Shown here one piece after another: positions 23,851-35,779 of a DNA stretch of 64,000 nt (within the stretch, counting starts at the first letter, position 1; each line of letters starts with the position of its first letter). The DNA comes from Castanea sativa (lineage: Eukaryota > Streptophyta > Magnoliopsida > Fagales > Fagaceae). The translations under genes and the position numbers were made by a program. The DNA is taken from positions 27,661,503-27,725,502 of the forward strand of contig NC_134016.1 of NCBI RefSeq assembly GCF_040712315.1, written 5' to 3'. Under the pieces are notes generated by a model. The model saw only the letters and a list, made by a program, of their open reading frames with translations. It did no database searches and was not told the origin of the DNA.

Positions 23851-23864
<14 letters not shown>

Positions 23865-23914
<50 letters not shown>
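23865..23914. repeat. (AT)n microsatellite, about 25 units
   Basis: A pure AT run after an A15 tract, inside the most diverged copy of the 23640-26626 duplication. The corresponding site in the other copies has only a short ATATATAT run (near 24596 and 25661). Confidence 0.97.
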
Positions 23915-23916
<2 letters not shown>

Positions 23917-23962
23917 ATGAACAATGTTTGCATTGGATGTGTGTGATGTTGCTGCCACATTT

Positions 23963-24388
23963 CTTTTGGGGACAATTTTTAAGATTGAGATAAGGTGCAA
24001 AACAATCTAGGTATTGCTCTACATGCAATTACACCCATTTCTCTCACAATTTTTTCTTTTTAAATTTTTGTGTGTGTCGAAAAACAAAGGAAAAAAAGGC
24101 CTAGGCAGGATAAACAGACTTTGGATGTGAGCCCACTATAATTAATTTGTAAATATAGTAATAGCGGACCAACACTTGGGCTTCTTATCTAGTAGGTTAA
24201 AGTTTAAGAAAGGGTCCACATAGAAATAAGTAAAAATTAGGCAAATAAAACGTGTAAAAGAATATATTGATCTTCCCTTGATCAGTCGAGGAAAATTGTT
24301 ACACTAAAAGGTTTACAAGTTTGAGTGTTTTCTCTCTCCAATCTTCAGGTTCTGGTCTCTATTCATTGGGATTTTCCCTCATTTTATA
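23963..24388 (-). mobile_element. Partial Tat-type solo LTR (copy A)
   Basis: Begins after ATTTC (23958-23962), as the two full copies do, with TTTTGGGGACA, and stops abruptly at about 24388 where flank sequence restarts. Confidence 0.75.
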
Positions 24389-24654
24389 ATGACTTGAATA
24401 GTGAATAGTGATTGCGTGTGAGAGACTGAGAAAGCTACTATGACATGAATTAGTGCTTTGCATATGATGATATGAGAAACTGATAGAGATATTAGACTAC
24501 AATGACATGAATTGGTGTTTTTTTTCCCTATGAATATGAATTAGCGCTTACATGTGTGCTTCTTCTGATACCTTAGAAAAAGAAGTCAAACAAATATATA
24601 TATGAACAATGTTTGCATTGGATGTGAGATGTTGCTAATACTTTCAAACATTTC

Positions 24655-25494
24655 TTTTGGGGACAAAGTATTTTGGATTGAGATAAGGTGCAAAATAGCC
24701 TAGGTATTGCACTCTATGCAATTACACCCATTTCACTCACTTTTTTTTTTTTGGTGGGTCAAAAAACAAAGGAAAAAAAAGCCCAGGCAAGATAAACAAG
24801 CTTTTGATGTGAGCCCACTACAATTAATTTGTAAAGTTAGGAATAGCAAACCAACACTTGGCTTCTTATCTAGTGGGTTAACCTTTAAGAAATGGTCCAA
24901 ATGGAAAAAAGTAAAAATTAGGCAAAAAAAACGAGTAAAAGAATATATTGATCTTTCCTTGGTCAGCCGAGGAAGCTTGTACACTTAAAAGTTCACAAGT
25001 TTAAGTGTTTTCTCTCTCCAATCTTCAGGTTCTGGTCCCTGTTCATTGGGATCCTCCCTCTGTTTATAATGGTTTCCTTTCCATCTTGACCCTTCACATG
25101 GAGGGTGGTTGATCTCCCTTAGATACTTGTCTCATCCCACCTTTAGAGGAAGTGCTGAATGAACTACAAGCTGTCTTAACACTGTTCAGGTGTTATTTAG
25201 CCATTAATGCGGCTGACATTATTGTTGCAAGGCATTCAATGCAGTTATACGGAGGTGATGGGTGCTTCCTTGGGAAGCTTCCCATCTCCTTCTCTTTGCC
25301 TATACTGGCTACTGTTACTTCCTTCGATTTGTGCTTCCCAGCTAGGGTCAGGGTTCCTCTTGTTCACTTCCTTAAGTTGTTCAGGGTCCTTGTCCAGGCT
25401 TTATTAGGTCTCCTAACTCAAAGCTCGATTGTTGGGCTTGTATGCTCCTCGAACATGGTCCAATAGAGGTGCTACCCTCGGATCCCCTCCCACA
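24655..25494 (-). mobile_element. Tat-type solo LTR, copy B
   Basis: Flanked by ATTTC at 24650-24654 and 25495-25499, a 5-bp target duplication. Ends CCCCTCCCACA like the Tat LTRs in this window, and shares a CATTAATGCGGC block with them. The expected initial TG is TT. Orientation is assigned by similarity to the - strand Tat elements. Confidence 0.8.
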
Positions 25495-25719
25495 ATTTCT
25501 TTACATTTTTACTTCTTCTAACTTTTTTATTTAATATTTGAGACTACTTAGGTATTGCATTTGCACTTGACATGAATTGGTGTTTTTTTTCCCTATGAAT
25601 ATGAATTAGTGCTTACATGTGTGCTTCTTCCAATACCTTAGAAAAAGAAGTCAAACAAATATATATATGAACAATGTTTGCATTGGATGTGAGACATTGC
25701 TAATACTTTCAAACATTTC

Positions 25720-26553
25720 TTTTGGGGACAAAGTTTTTAGGATTGAGATAAGGTGCAAAATAGCCTAGGTATTGCACTCTATGCAATTACACCCATTTCT
25801 CTCACCTTTTTTTTTTTTGTGGGTCAAAAAACAAAGGAAAAAAAAGCCCGGGCAGGATAAACAAGCTTTTGATGTGAGCCCACTACAATTAATTTGTAGA
25901 GTTAGGAATATCAAATCAACACTTGGCTTCTTATCTAGTGGGTTAACATTTAAGAAATGGTCCAAATGGAAAAAAGTAAAAATTAGGCAAATAAAACGAG
26001 TAAAAGAATATATTGATCTCTCCTCGGTCAGCCGAGGAAGCTTGTACACTTAAAAGTTCACTAGTGTTTTCTCTCTCAAATCTTTAGGTTCTGGTCCCTG
26101 TTCATTGGGATCCTCCCTCCTTTTATAATGGTTTCCTTTCCATCTTGACCCTTCACATGGATGGTAGTTGATCTCCCTTAAATACTTCTCCCATCCCACC
26201 TTTAGAGAAAGTGCTGAATGAACTATAGGCTGTCTTAACACTGTTCATGTGTCATTCAACCATTAATGCGGCTAACATTGTTGTTGCAGGGCATTCAATG
26301 CGGTTATGCAGAGGTGATGGATGCTTCCTTGGGAAGCTTTCCATCTCCTTCTCTTTGCCTATACTGGCTACTGTTACTTCCTTTGATTCGTGCTTCCTAA
26401 CTAGGGTCGGGGTTCCTCTTGTTCACTTCCTTAAGTTGTTTAGGGTCCTCGTCTAGGCTTTATTAGGTCTCCCAGCTCAAAGCTCGATTGTTGGGCTTGT
26501 AAGCTCCTTGAACATGGTCCAATAGAGGTGCTACCCTCGGATCCCCTCCCACA
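25720..26553 (-). mobile_element. Tat-type solo LTR, copy C
   Basis: Same structure as copy B, with ATTTC at 25715-25719 and 26554-26558. The flanks are also duplicated, so copies B and C come from one insertion later copied in tandem, not from two insertions. Confidence 0.8.
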
Positions 26554-26626
26554 ATTTCTTTACCTTTTTACTTCTTCTAACTTTTTTATTTAATATTTGA
26601 GACTACTTAGGTATTGCATTTGCACT

Positions 26627-28649
26627 TGATTTCAAATTAAGTTTTTTATGCATAAGTTGTAATATATGTAATAATCACATATTAGAAGTGGAGGAATAAT
26701 CTTAAAAAGAAATCAATTATAGTGGTGTGATTCTTTGGAGTTTATTTGAGTGGAGTGTTTGAGCAAAAAATTTGTCTAAACATCACTCAAGTGAGTGTCG
26801 TACTAAGTTAGCAAAGTTCTAATTTTAATGATCACTCAAGACAGTATTAGGCGAAGATCGATCAAACTTTATGTTTGAAGTCATTTGAGGTTCACTCAAT
26901 GTTTGTTTGATCAAAGAGTCAAGCAAAACAATTCGTGTAAGCGAAGTCATTCAAAATGTTTGTTTTCTATAGAATTATGCAAACAGTAAGCCTAATGCAA
27001 AGTTTGAATTGTCTCTAACGTGTCATAGCCCTTCATTGCTGGCTCTTCAATGGTGTCTCTTCATCCTTTATAGATTTGTTTCCCATATTCAATTTTTTTT
27101 TTTGAAAAATACAATGAAATTTCATAAAATCTCTAAAATTTTATCTATAAAATTTAGGCTTTAGGAAATTCAGACCTTGGTTGTTGCAAATTAACCAATT
27201 TTAAGTCATCTTAATTAGATTAATCAATTAAGCTTTGAATTCATGGTTAATCAATCACACACATATTGGAAAAATATAGTTTGTATCGCATACAAAACAT
27301 GCACAGCGAAAAATTAATGGATCTACTTCATTCGCAATTGTTAACATGTACTTCAGAATTCAAGAACAAAAAAGTGTACCTTGGTGTGGTGAAATTCAAA
27401 AACCAAAGATTAGAAGTACTTGAGAACACTTTTAATCTTCACTCCAGTTCCACTTAATGCCCAAGAAGTGTGATCTCTCAATCAATTTCTAAGGGAGAAT
27501 AAGAGAGTGGCTTATACTCACATACAAACCATTTCATTCTTTATTCAACACTTATGAAATTCTGTATGTTTCTCTCCTTATTTCTAATTGATTATCTAAT
27601 TGAGCTAGCCTTTTGGGTCATTCCAATTGAGTTTTAGTATGTGGCTTGGAGTGGGATCAAAAGACAACAAATAAGACTCTAGCTAAAATGAGTCTTGGGC
27701 TTTTCTGTCAACTCTTGACAAGTCCAAAGTTACCATTAATTATATTTAATACCACTATATAAATATAATTGCACTTTAGGCCTTATTAATAAATTATATC
27801 CCAAAACTTTATTATACAGGCAACCCCTTCATAAAATATTCGTAGTAAAACAAAGTCATGAATGTAGACTGCCACTTTGAAGATTACTACATCTTAATCT
27901 TTGAGTACCCGGTTTAATCCTTTAAGCTATTCATTATATATTTATGAAATCTAGTTTCATAAATATATACTTTAGTAACTCCTTACTAAAGTGGTTAGGT
28001 TTAACACTCTAAATAACCAAACTCATTAAACTTATTTCAAGAGAATATTTTATATCTTCGTTAAGAGATTATAAATTTCATTTTGAGAATATAAGTTTTA
28101 TCAATACTAAATGTGGCTGCCTAACATACTGAGGTTTTGATCGTGACTTTAGATCTTACTCCTAATATATCAAAGCAATCTACACTTCATAATCAGGTCC
28201 ATTAATCTCTCAGGATTAAGAGTTGATGTAAATAGAAGTCATTAGATTTATTATTCATTTGACAATTGTTAGGAGAATAATAAATCTCACAGCGGTCTAG
28301 TTCAATATGCCTTAACTCTTAAAACATATCAACATATCAACTAGAAGTCTCTACTTCCATTATCAAGACAAATCATCTTAGTTGATATGTTATAGTCTTC
28401 ACAGATGAAATGCCCAATTTCATCACCAACTACAAACTAAAATTCTGAGTTAACAAAGAACTTGTAATTTATATCTTTTGTGACTAAATCACATACTATG
28501 CATCTCATGAATTATATAATAATGTCTAAATATTCATGTTACCATTATTTTAGATAATAATAATACAACTTTATTAATCACAACATTAAATCATACATAA
28601 TGTCATACATAGCATCATATAATAGGATTTAAAGGCACTAATCCTAACA
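26627..28649 (-). mobile_element. AT-rich DNA with a probable Copia-type solo LTR
   Basis: The - strand reading inwards from 28649 starts TGTTAGGATTAGTGCC and continues as an AT-rich, non-coding LTR-like sequence of roughly 1.4 kb to about 27258 (TTTTTCCA on the - strand). No primer site or coding domain adjoins it. The left boundary and target duplication are unresolved. 26627-27257 contains no identifiable feature. Confidence 0.5.
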
Positions 28650-29920
28650 ACACCAATATCGGGAAGAATAAATAATGCATAAATTAAAAGAGGCATGCAA
28701 TGTTGCTATAAATAGATAACCTTAGCAATGAATAACCCTTGGTGTTTATCGCCAACCCTACAAGAAACAAATTTACTGTATAAAAAATTGAAGTTTATAC
28801 AATAGAATTAACTCTAACTCAACAACTACCTCATGTCAATCTTATTGATGTGAAAACATGAAGCTTTAAATCCTTAGAGTCTTCTAACAAGTAACATGTA
28901 CTCTGTTCAACACAAACATTTCATCCACAAGTTCAAGAATCTTCTTAAAGATTCTTCAAATCATCAATATGTCTTAAGTGTAGCAGCTTCACCTTGATGA
29001 TCAAAGCTCGAATATATCAATCTCTAATGGGTAATACTGTTAGAGAACTTGGATATATGAACCCTATGCATGCAAAATGTAGCTCTCTAAAAGTCTGTTT
29101 ATTTTAGTCGTCCTTCAATTGTCCTTTTTTACTTTAGAAATGAGATCACAAAACCCTAGAGTATGGACAACTAATTGGGTTTGATATATTTTGAGAACAT
29201 TATTCTCAATTGATTTACTTTAGTAAGTCATATGTCAAGCTCTCAAAGGCCTTTTTCACCCACACGGCTCAAGGTTGAGTCTATGTAGATGTAAAGGCAT
29301 AATTGCTTGAACAGCGCCAAGGATGGCGAGAGGGATTGTTATTCCCTCAAAATTTAATGAGAATGATCAAAGCCTTGATCTATTAATTTAGAAGAGGCAC
29401 ATGATTTTTCACTTTTGGCTAGGACACCTTCTCACTAACATGTCATAGCTACTACTTGCAACTTGAAGTAGTTGGGGTGCGTGCTTCACCACAAAAATGG
29501 CATAAGGAGTATGTGGAGTATCTAGCCTTTTAGGCAAAGGATGAGGAACGATCTTAGGTCTAGAATTGCCAATGATCATTTTACCCATAGGTCTTAGGTC
29601 TAAAGTTAGTTCAGTTTTAGTTTTTTTTTTTCTTCTTCATCTTAGGCTAAAGACAAAATGCATTTTGGCAAATGGAAACCTATATTTGGTTTTGACATTT
29701 AAGTTGAAAACTAGTGGTGGATATTAAAATTTGTATAATGACAGAAATGATGAATGAGAAATATATTAATATTTGGATAAAAGTTTAAAAAAAAAAAAAA
29801 AAAACTAGTTTGGATGAATATTCCTAACCCATTACATGATGATTTATAAGATCATTCACGTGTATTATTAAAATAAGTCACACAACTCATTAACTAGATT
29901 ATGAGACAAACTATATTTTG
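28650..29920. other. AT-rich region, nothing identified
   Basis: No coding frame, terminal repeat or RNA gene that I can support. Confidence 0.5.
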
Positions 29921-29931
29921 ATGGTTTTATC

Positions 29932-30095
29932 CATGGTTTTAAAAGCTAGAATGGTTAAAGAACCATGAAAGGGTCTGCTTCCCTGTTCTTGACTGATTTT
30001 CACCAGTTATTTTGGGTTTTTTTGGACCAGTTATAGTTTTGGTTCCCAGTTCAACTGGTTGAACCGGTCGGTTTGGTTCGGTTTTTAAAACAATG
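29932..30095. mobile_element. hAT-type MITE, 164 bp
   Basis: Flanked by GTTTTATC at 29924-29931 and 30096-30103 (8 bp, as for hAT). The ends are CATGGTTTTAAAA and the complement of CATTGTTTTAAAA, followed by GGTTCGGTTT and GAACCGGTCGG blocks common in plant hAT MITEs. Confidence 0.85.
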
Positions 30096-30721
30096 GTTTT
30101 ATCAATTGTCATATAATGAGATAGAAAAATTTTGAGATAAAATATTTCTTTTCAATTATTTTAATATATAATAATCAAATATTCTAAAAGTGTCATATAT
30201 TTTCCTCATCCGATTGCCTAACTCATATTTTGATAGCTTTAAGCTACTTTCCATTTTACTTTTAAGTAAATAAGCTATCTATCAAAAGGTAAATATTACC
30301 AAACTCCACAATACATGACGCCTTAATTCAATATTATTCACTACTTACTAAAGTGTTTTGTCACTAGCACAAATTTTTTCTCAATAAGATTGTAGAAAAA
30401 AAAAGGTTGTAGCTTTGTGTAATTATCAACATTAGGCTCGTGCCTAAGCAAAAAAGAATCATTCAATGTCATCGCAATTTTCTTTTCCCTAATTGAACCC
30501 CCCTCCCTCCAACACAACCAAAAAAAAAAATTCTCTTCCATAAAGGAATAACCTGCTTTATTTTCTCTTATATTTTATTCCTTTATTTTATTATTTCCTT
30601 CTCTCCCATCCTCTATTTATTTCTTTCCATCCATACATAGTATAATGATGAAAGTTTCACCATTTTACATGTCTTATTATTCTCTCACTATCTTCCACAT
30701 TGTGAGTTGTAATATTATTTT

Positions 30722-31185
30722 GGGTAAAATGCAAAACTTACTCCCTAAGTTTCTTCAGATTTCATTTCAGTCCTCTAACTTTGCTTTTGTTCATTTCAGT
30801 CCTCTAACTTTCAAGTTTATTCAATTAAGGTTTTTCCATCAACTTTTGTTATATGCTGTGGTTAATTTTTCAATTTTATAAATTTTTCTTCAAATATTTT
30901 AAATTAACAAATTCAATTAACGATTGAAAAATATTTTCCAGATTTTTTTTAATTTAATTTTTCAATTTTATAAAATTTTCTTCAAATTTCTTAAATTAAA
31001 AAAATCAATTAATGAATGAAAAATATATTCCAGGTTTTTTTTTTCCAAAAAATTTTAACAAAAGTTAACGAAAAGGCCTTAATTAAATTGATCTGAAACT
31101 TAAAGAACTAAAATGAACGAAAGCAAAGTTAGAGGATTGAAATGAAATCTGAAGAAAGCTAGAGGGTCAATTTTGCATTTTAGCC
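30722..31185. mobile_element. MULE-type MITE, 464 bp
   Basis: TATTATTTT flanks it at 30713-30721 and 31186-31194 (9 bp). Inverted arms of about 130 bp begin GGGTAAAATGCAAAA and, on the reverse strand, GGCTAAAATGCAAAA; both contain CTTCAGATTTCATTTCA. The centre is a duplicated block of about 100 bp ending TTCCAG. There is no coding sequence. Confidence 0.93.
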
Positions 31186-31386
31186 TATTATTTTTACACA
31201 ATTTTAAAATTATTTTTAACTCTACAAAATTTTAAATATAATAATTTCATCATGAAAACAACACATCCTCATATTTGTTATGCCATTCTTTTGACAAATA
31301 CTATGGATAATATGGAGTATGGATATTCATTGTCATGTTTTCTCCCTATTTCTTATGGATTTTTTGGTTGTTACATGAAAAGTTAG

Positions 31387-32120
31387 TGTGGTAGGTGAAA
31401 AGTAGCGAAAAGTCAATTAGTAAATGTTGATTTATGATTTTATTACAGTTTACGCACTTAATTAATTTGTAGAGATGGGATGCAAGGTTAACATTAAAAT
31501 ACCCATTAAGTAAAGAGGAATCTCCGAGTTATACTTTGATATGAGATAAAAGTAGTCAATTTGAATTCTCATTGAAATTTGCTAAGTGTTTGTCCTCGGG
31601 TTCAATCCGAGGATAGAATTGCAACTGAATGATTTTTTTTTTCTTTCTCCTTTCCTTTCTTCAACCTCCCCTTGATCCAGGTGCTCCTTGGCTTTATATA
31701 AGTTGCAAGAATGCAACTAAATCTTACATTTGGAGGGTTGATTTCAAGTTCTCTTGATACTTGTCCTATCTTAATCTTGCTAGAAGGCTTCTACAACAAA
31801 AATATGAGCTGTGATGGTTATTGTTTATGGTCATTTCTCCATTAATGCGGCCAGTTAAGTGGTTGCAGTATATTTAATGCGAAGGGGATGGCTTCCCAGT
31901 CCTTCCTTTTTCTTCTCTTCCTTGTTCGAAACCAAATTACCTTTGTCTCCTTGAGGGTCGCATCGTGTTACCTTCTTTCCGGGGTCTCGGCCTTCCCGAG
32001 GTTAAGTATGCCCCCTCGGCATTGTCAACAGCAGCATCATCCCAAACTCCTTACTAGTTCCCCTTTCCAGAATTACTCTAATTACCACCATTAACTACCT
32101 TTGATCCTCGTCCTCCCACA
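31387..32120 (-). repeat. Tat-1 3' LTR
   Basis: Starts TGTGGTAGGTGAAAAG and ends CTCCCACA. Clearly diverged from its partner, including an indel near the right end, indicating an old insertion. Contains the CATTAATGCGGCC block shared with the other Tat LTRs here. Confidence 0.9.
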
Positions 32121-32617
32121 ACAGCCCCCCAAAACCTCACTCTCCGTTCTCGAGTCAAGAGAGAGAGGTTTTGTCTTCTTAGGCCATTTCTCCTAATACC
32201 ACACTTCTAGATTATCCCATGTGAGAATTTCCTTTCACCTGACTGAAGCACGCTCTTGACGCTTCGGAAACCACAACGCCTCAATAAATGCTATAGGTGG
32301 CTCGCTATCACCCACGTTCTACAATGAGATGAACATCGTACAGACCTTATTCCTCCAGCAAAAAAGTGGGAAAATTGCCGCCACCATTTCATCCTCTATA
32401 TATACAGGGAAATAGGGAACTTCTATCTCTATTTCTTCCTTTTAAGAACAAACAAACGCTCTTCATTCCAGAAAACTAGCCCAAGGAGTCATTCTTTTCC
32501 GAATTTTGTAAGTGTATGTCATTTCTATATATATATATATATATATTAAAAAGAAATTCTTCCTTATTCCTTCACATTTATAGACTTTTCTCATCTTTTA
32601 TCTTTTATCTTTCCCAT

Positions 32618-34857
32618 ATGGGTAGAATTTTTAATTTGGTTGACACTCCCGAACACAGAGAGAAGTTTAACAAATACTATAGGATTCCTAGTAATGTATC
32701 AATACAAAACTGTACTATAAGTGAATGGCATTAGAGAAGGCCTACTAAAGCCGTTGTGATTCCGATGATAGCCTTTATTGAGGGAGGGATGAGGATTCCC
32801 ATGGGTAGAGTTACTAGGGATTTTTTTTACTCTATTTAGACTTTGTCCTACCTAATGTGTCCTAAATATGTTTAAGGTGTTAGGTAGTGTGGATGTGATG
32901 AACGAGAAGATGGGTATATACCTCACCCATCACAACATCAATTGGATCTATAGTTGCCAAAAGAATAACGAAGCAAACTGTTATCTTAAAACTAGGGTTC
33001 CTGTCGTTAGATTGATTTCTTGCCTCCTCGAGACGAACAAAGGCATGGACGAGGACTTCCTCATCATTTCCAGAGAATGGCATGATGGACTTCACTGTCT
33101 GACCACAAATGGCATTCCAAGTGGGAGTTTAGAGAAGTCTTTAAGGCCTTTTGCTACTTAGGGGAAGTACCAATATTTTAAATATTCAACACTATTTGTT
33201 TTTGGTTTCATTATCTTACTATTTAATTCTGCCTAAGTAACTAAGATTTATTTTCTTATTACAGACAAAAAAGCTACTGCCAAAAGACGGGGTCTGGTAA
33301 ATTTTGCTTTACTAAACCGAGTTTTAAGATCCAAGATCTTTCTACACCAGGAAGGACAACTTCAGGCAGTACATGTCATTCTCGGTTTCAAATCTATTTC
33401 TAACTGATTCCAAGTGTCCAAACACGTGATCAAAGCCAAGGATTCGCGTCTTGCCTTGGTTGACGTCGCCGTTGAAGGCTTTATTCGGAAACCTCCCCTG
33501 GCTAGCACACAAACTGTAGATCTCCTTACTTTTAAAGATCCTTAACCAATAACTGAGGTTATTCCATCTTCAGATGAAAAAGCCGAAACCCCATCCAAAG
33601 CTCAATTCGAAGAAGATGAAGAAGACGAATCAGGGGAGAGTACAGAAAGCCTTGTCCGCGAGGAGGACTTCAAGGTTTTCTACCATCCAAACATGGTTGA
33701 GGATATAGCATCTAGTTCAAGGTTAACCACAACTCTTGTTAGTTAAAAGCAAGAGGTAAGTGAGGTACCTGAAGCAATGGTGCTAGAAAAAAGGATGCCT
33801 GACCTGTTGTCTTTACTGGAATCTCATGTTGGAACACCACCCCTGAAGTCTCAGTAGTTCCTAGACCTCCTACTCTGATTCTGCCTCCTCCCCCACAAAA
33901 TGAACCAATCGACAAAAAGCGAAAAAGGGATAAGAAGGGTGGAAAGGGTTCAACCGAGGAGGGAGAGATCCAAGAAGAAACACCTCCTAAGCAGGCCAAA
34001 GTAACGAAAATGAGCCGAACTCAACAAAGGAGGGAATGTGAGGATCTCGAGGCGATATTTGAACATTGCTCTCGTGTTCCAAGCTGGAACCCTCCATTCG
34101 TACTAGACGGTACCCCTCTTTCTTCAAACCCCTCAATTCGTAATTTTGATCACGAGAGGGTAGGCTACGTGGCGAGCTCAGTTGAGTAAGCGCTTCTTCT
34201 TCCAAGAGACATGGCAAAACTTCGGAACTTAAAAAAGCATGAGATGTTTTTATCTCTGAAAAGGGATTTAGCCCTGGTACACTTTCTTTCCTCGTCAATT
34301 ACTATTACAATTTCTATTGCTCAAGCGATAATTTCTGACCTAAACAAAGAATTGGAGCAAAAAACCAAAGATATGGGTAAGATTGAGCATGTTGCATTTG
34401 ACCTGGGACAAAAAGAAACTGAAGCCCACCTCAAATCCTAGATCCTAGTGGTATGCTAAAGCTTTTGTCTTCGGACTTGGGTTGAGGCCTTAAATGCTGC
34501 TAGCGTAGATCCTTCTTCGGAGCTGAGAAATCAAGAAATTTTTTTTATCCTCTAGCCATTAGAGTGCACACTCCTACTTAACCTCCTTCCAACACTACTA
34601 CCGCTATCCAGCCTTCCCCGGCTGAGAATCCACCCCCAAAATCTAGCACAACTGCCCTGTCCTCTTCCACTGTTGTAGTTGAGACACCTTCAACTGAAAA
34701 GAATCCTACCTCGGCTCTTTGCGGTGTAGGAAGAACGAAGACCTTATATTATAGAACTGCTGAAAAAGTTCCACTGCCATCTCAACTCACTGCAGAAGGG
34801 CAAGTTTCTGGGGGCATCAAGAAGCAGAAGGGACTGGAGGTCTCTAAGACACAGTAG
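32618..34857 (+). pseudogene. Tat-1 antisense gene, degenerate
   Basis: Homologue of the spliced antisense gene in Tat-2 (48779-51246). The start at 32618 (MGRIF) aligns with MGRFK there. Shared blocks include IPMIAFIEGGM, FKVLGSVDVMNE, VVRLISCL and LLNRVLRSK. The first intron is at the equivalent site: donor GTGGGA at 33121, acceptor TTACAG ending 33264, frame preserved, 144 bp against 140 bp in Tat-2. The SLKRDLAL block before the second intron is also kept (34255-34276). Stops (for example near 32733 and 33407) and frameshifts disable it. Its 5' leader also shares a TTTGTAAGT motif with Tat-2 (near 32503). Confidence 0.85.
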
Positions 34858-35195
34858 AGGCTGGATTGGGACACCTTATTACTATATTGTCATGTTTTGT
34901 TGTTTGTTTGTTTTGTTTTTTTCTTATATATGGCCTTAAGTGTGATGGCCTCTACCATATATTTTTGTATATTGAAGTTGATGAACGTTTAACCTTGCTA
35001 ATACAAGAAAACTTCAATTCCAGTTTCATTATGCACCCTTTGTAGTGAACTTCAATTTCTGCACTTTTCAATTTTTTTTAAGTACTAATTAGTTTCGAAT
35101 AGACAATTTATGATTTCCAATATGCGCTAACTTATTCAAGGCAAGAAATTTGGAAACTACAGAACAACTGAGGTTCCATATGCACTCTAACCATA

Positions 35196-35511
35196 GTTAA
35201 TTTACCCAAGGCAGGTGATTCGAGGAGTAGAACCCAACCGAGGTTCTGTTTAACCCTTGGTGACTTGCCTAAGTGTTAATTTACCCAAGGCAGGTGATCA
35301 AAGGAATCAAACCCAGCCGAGGTTCTGTTTAACTCTTGGTGATTTGCTTAAGTATTAATTTACCCAAGGCGGGTGATTTGAAGAATTGAACTCGACTGAC
35401 GTTTTGTTTAACACTTGACGATTTGTTTAAGTGTTAATTTACCCAAGGCAGGTGATCTAAAGAATTGAACCCGACCAAGGCTTTATTTAACACTTGGCGA
35501 TTTACTTAGAA
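35196..35511. repeat. Tat-1 tandem repeat, 79 bp x 4
   Basis: Copies begin at 35196, 35275, 35354 and 35433, each with TTAATTTACCCAAGGC, GGTGAT and a GAGGTTCTGTTTAAC-like end. Related to the blocks in Tat-2 and Tat-3. Confidence 0.93.
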
Positions 35512-35779
35512 ATATTTAGGATTAAAACAAGGAATGTACCAAAGTTGATCAACACATCTCAAATATCCATATATACATAACTTACAATTAGACAACTAAT
35601 AATAATATTTTCGCAAGTTATTTACATTCCACAGCCAAGGAACTACAACCCCGTCTAGATCTTCCAACCAATAAGCTCCCGTTCTAGCTATAGAAGTTAC
35701 CTAGTAAGTAGTAAGGACCTTCCTAATTAGGACCCAGCTTTCCCCAAGAGGGGTTCCTCATATTTCCGACCACTCTATG

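Larger units (their letters stand above)
23640..26626. repeat. Tandem segmental duplication carrying Tat-type solo LTRs
   Basis: Head-to-tail copies. A 1065-bp unit occupies 24503-25567 and again 25568-26626, highly similar. A third, partial and more diverged copy lies at 23640-24388. The unit is left flank plus solo LTR plus short right flank. The switch from LTR into flank at about 24388 (ATAATGACTTGAATAGTG) marks a recombination junction. Confidence 0.9.

Noticed and set aside
23782..24000. Ile-Tyr repeat frames on both strands
   Set aside because: Translation of the (AT)n microsatellite.
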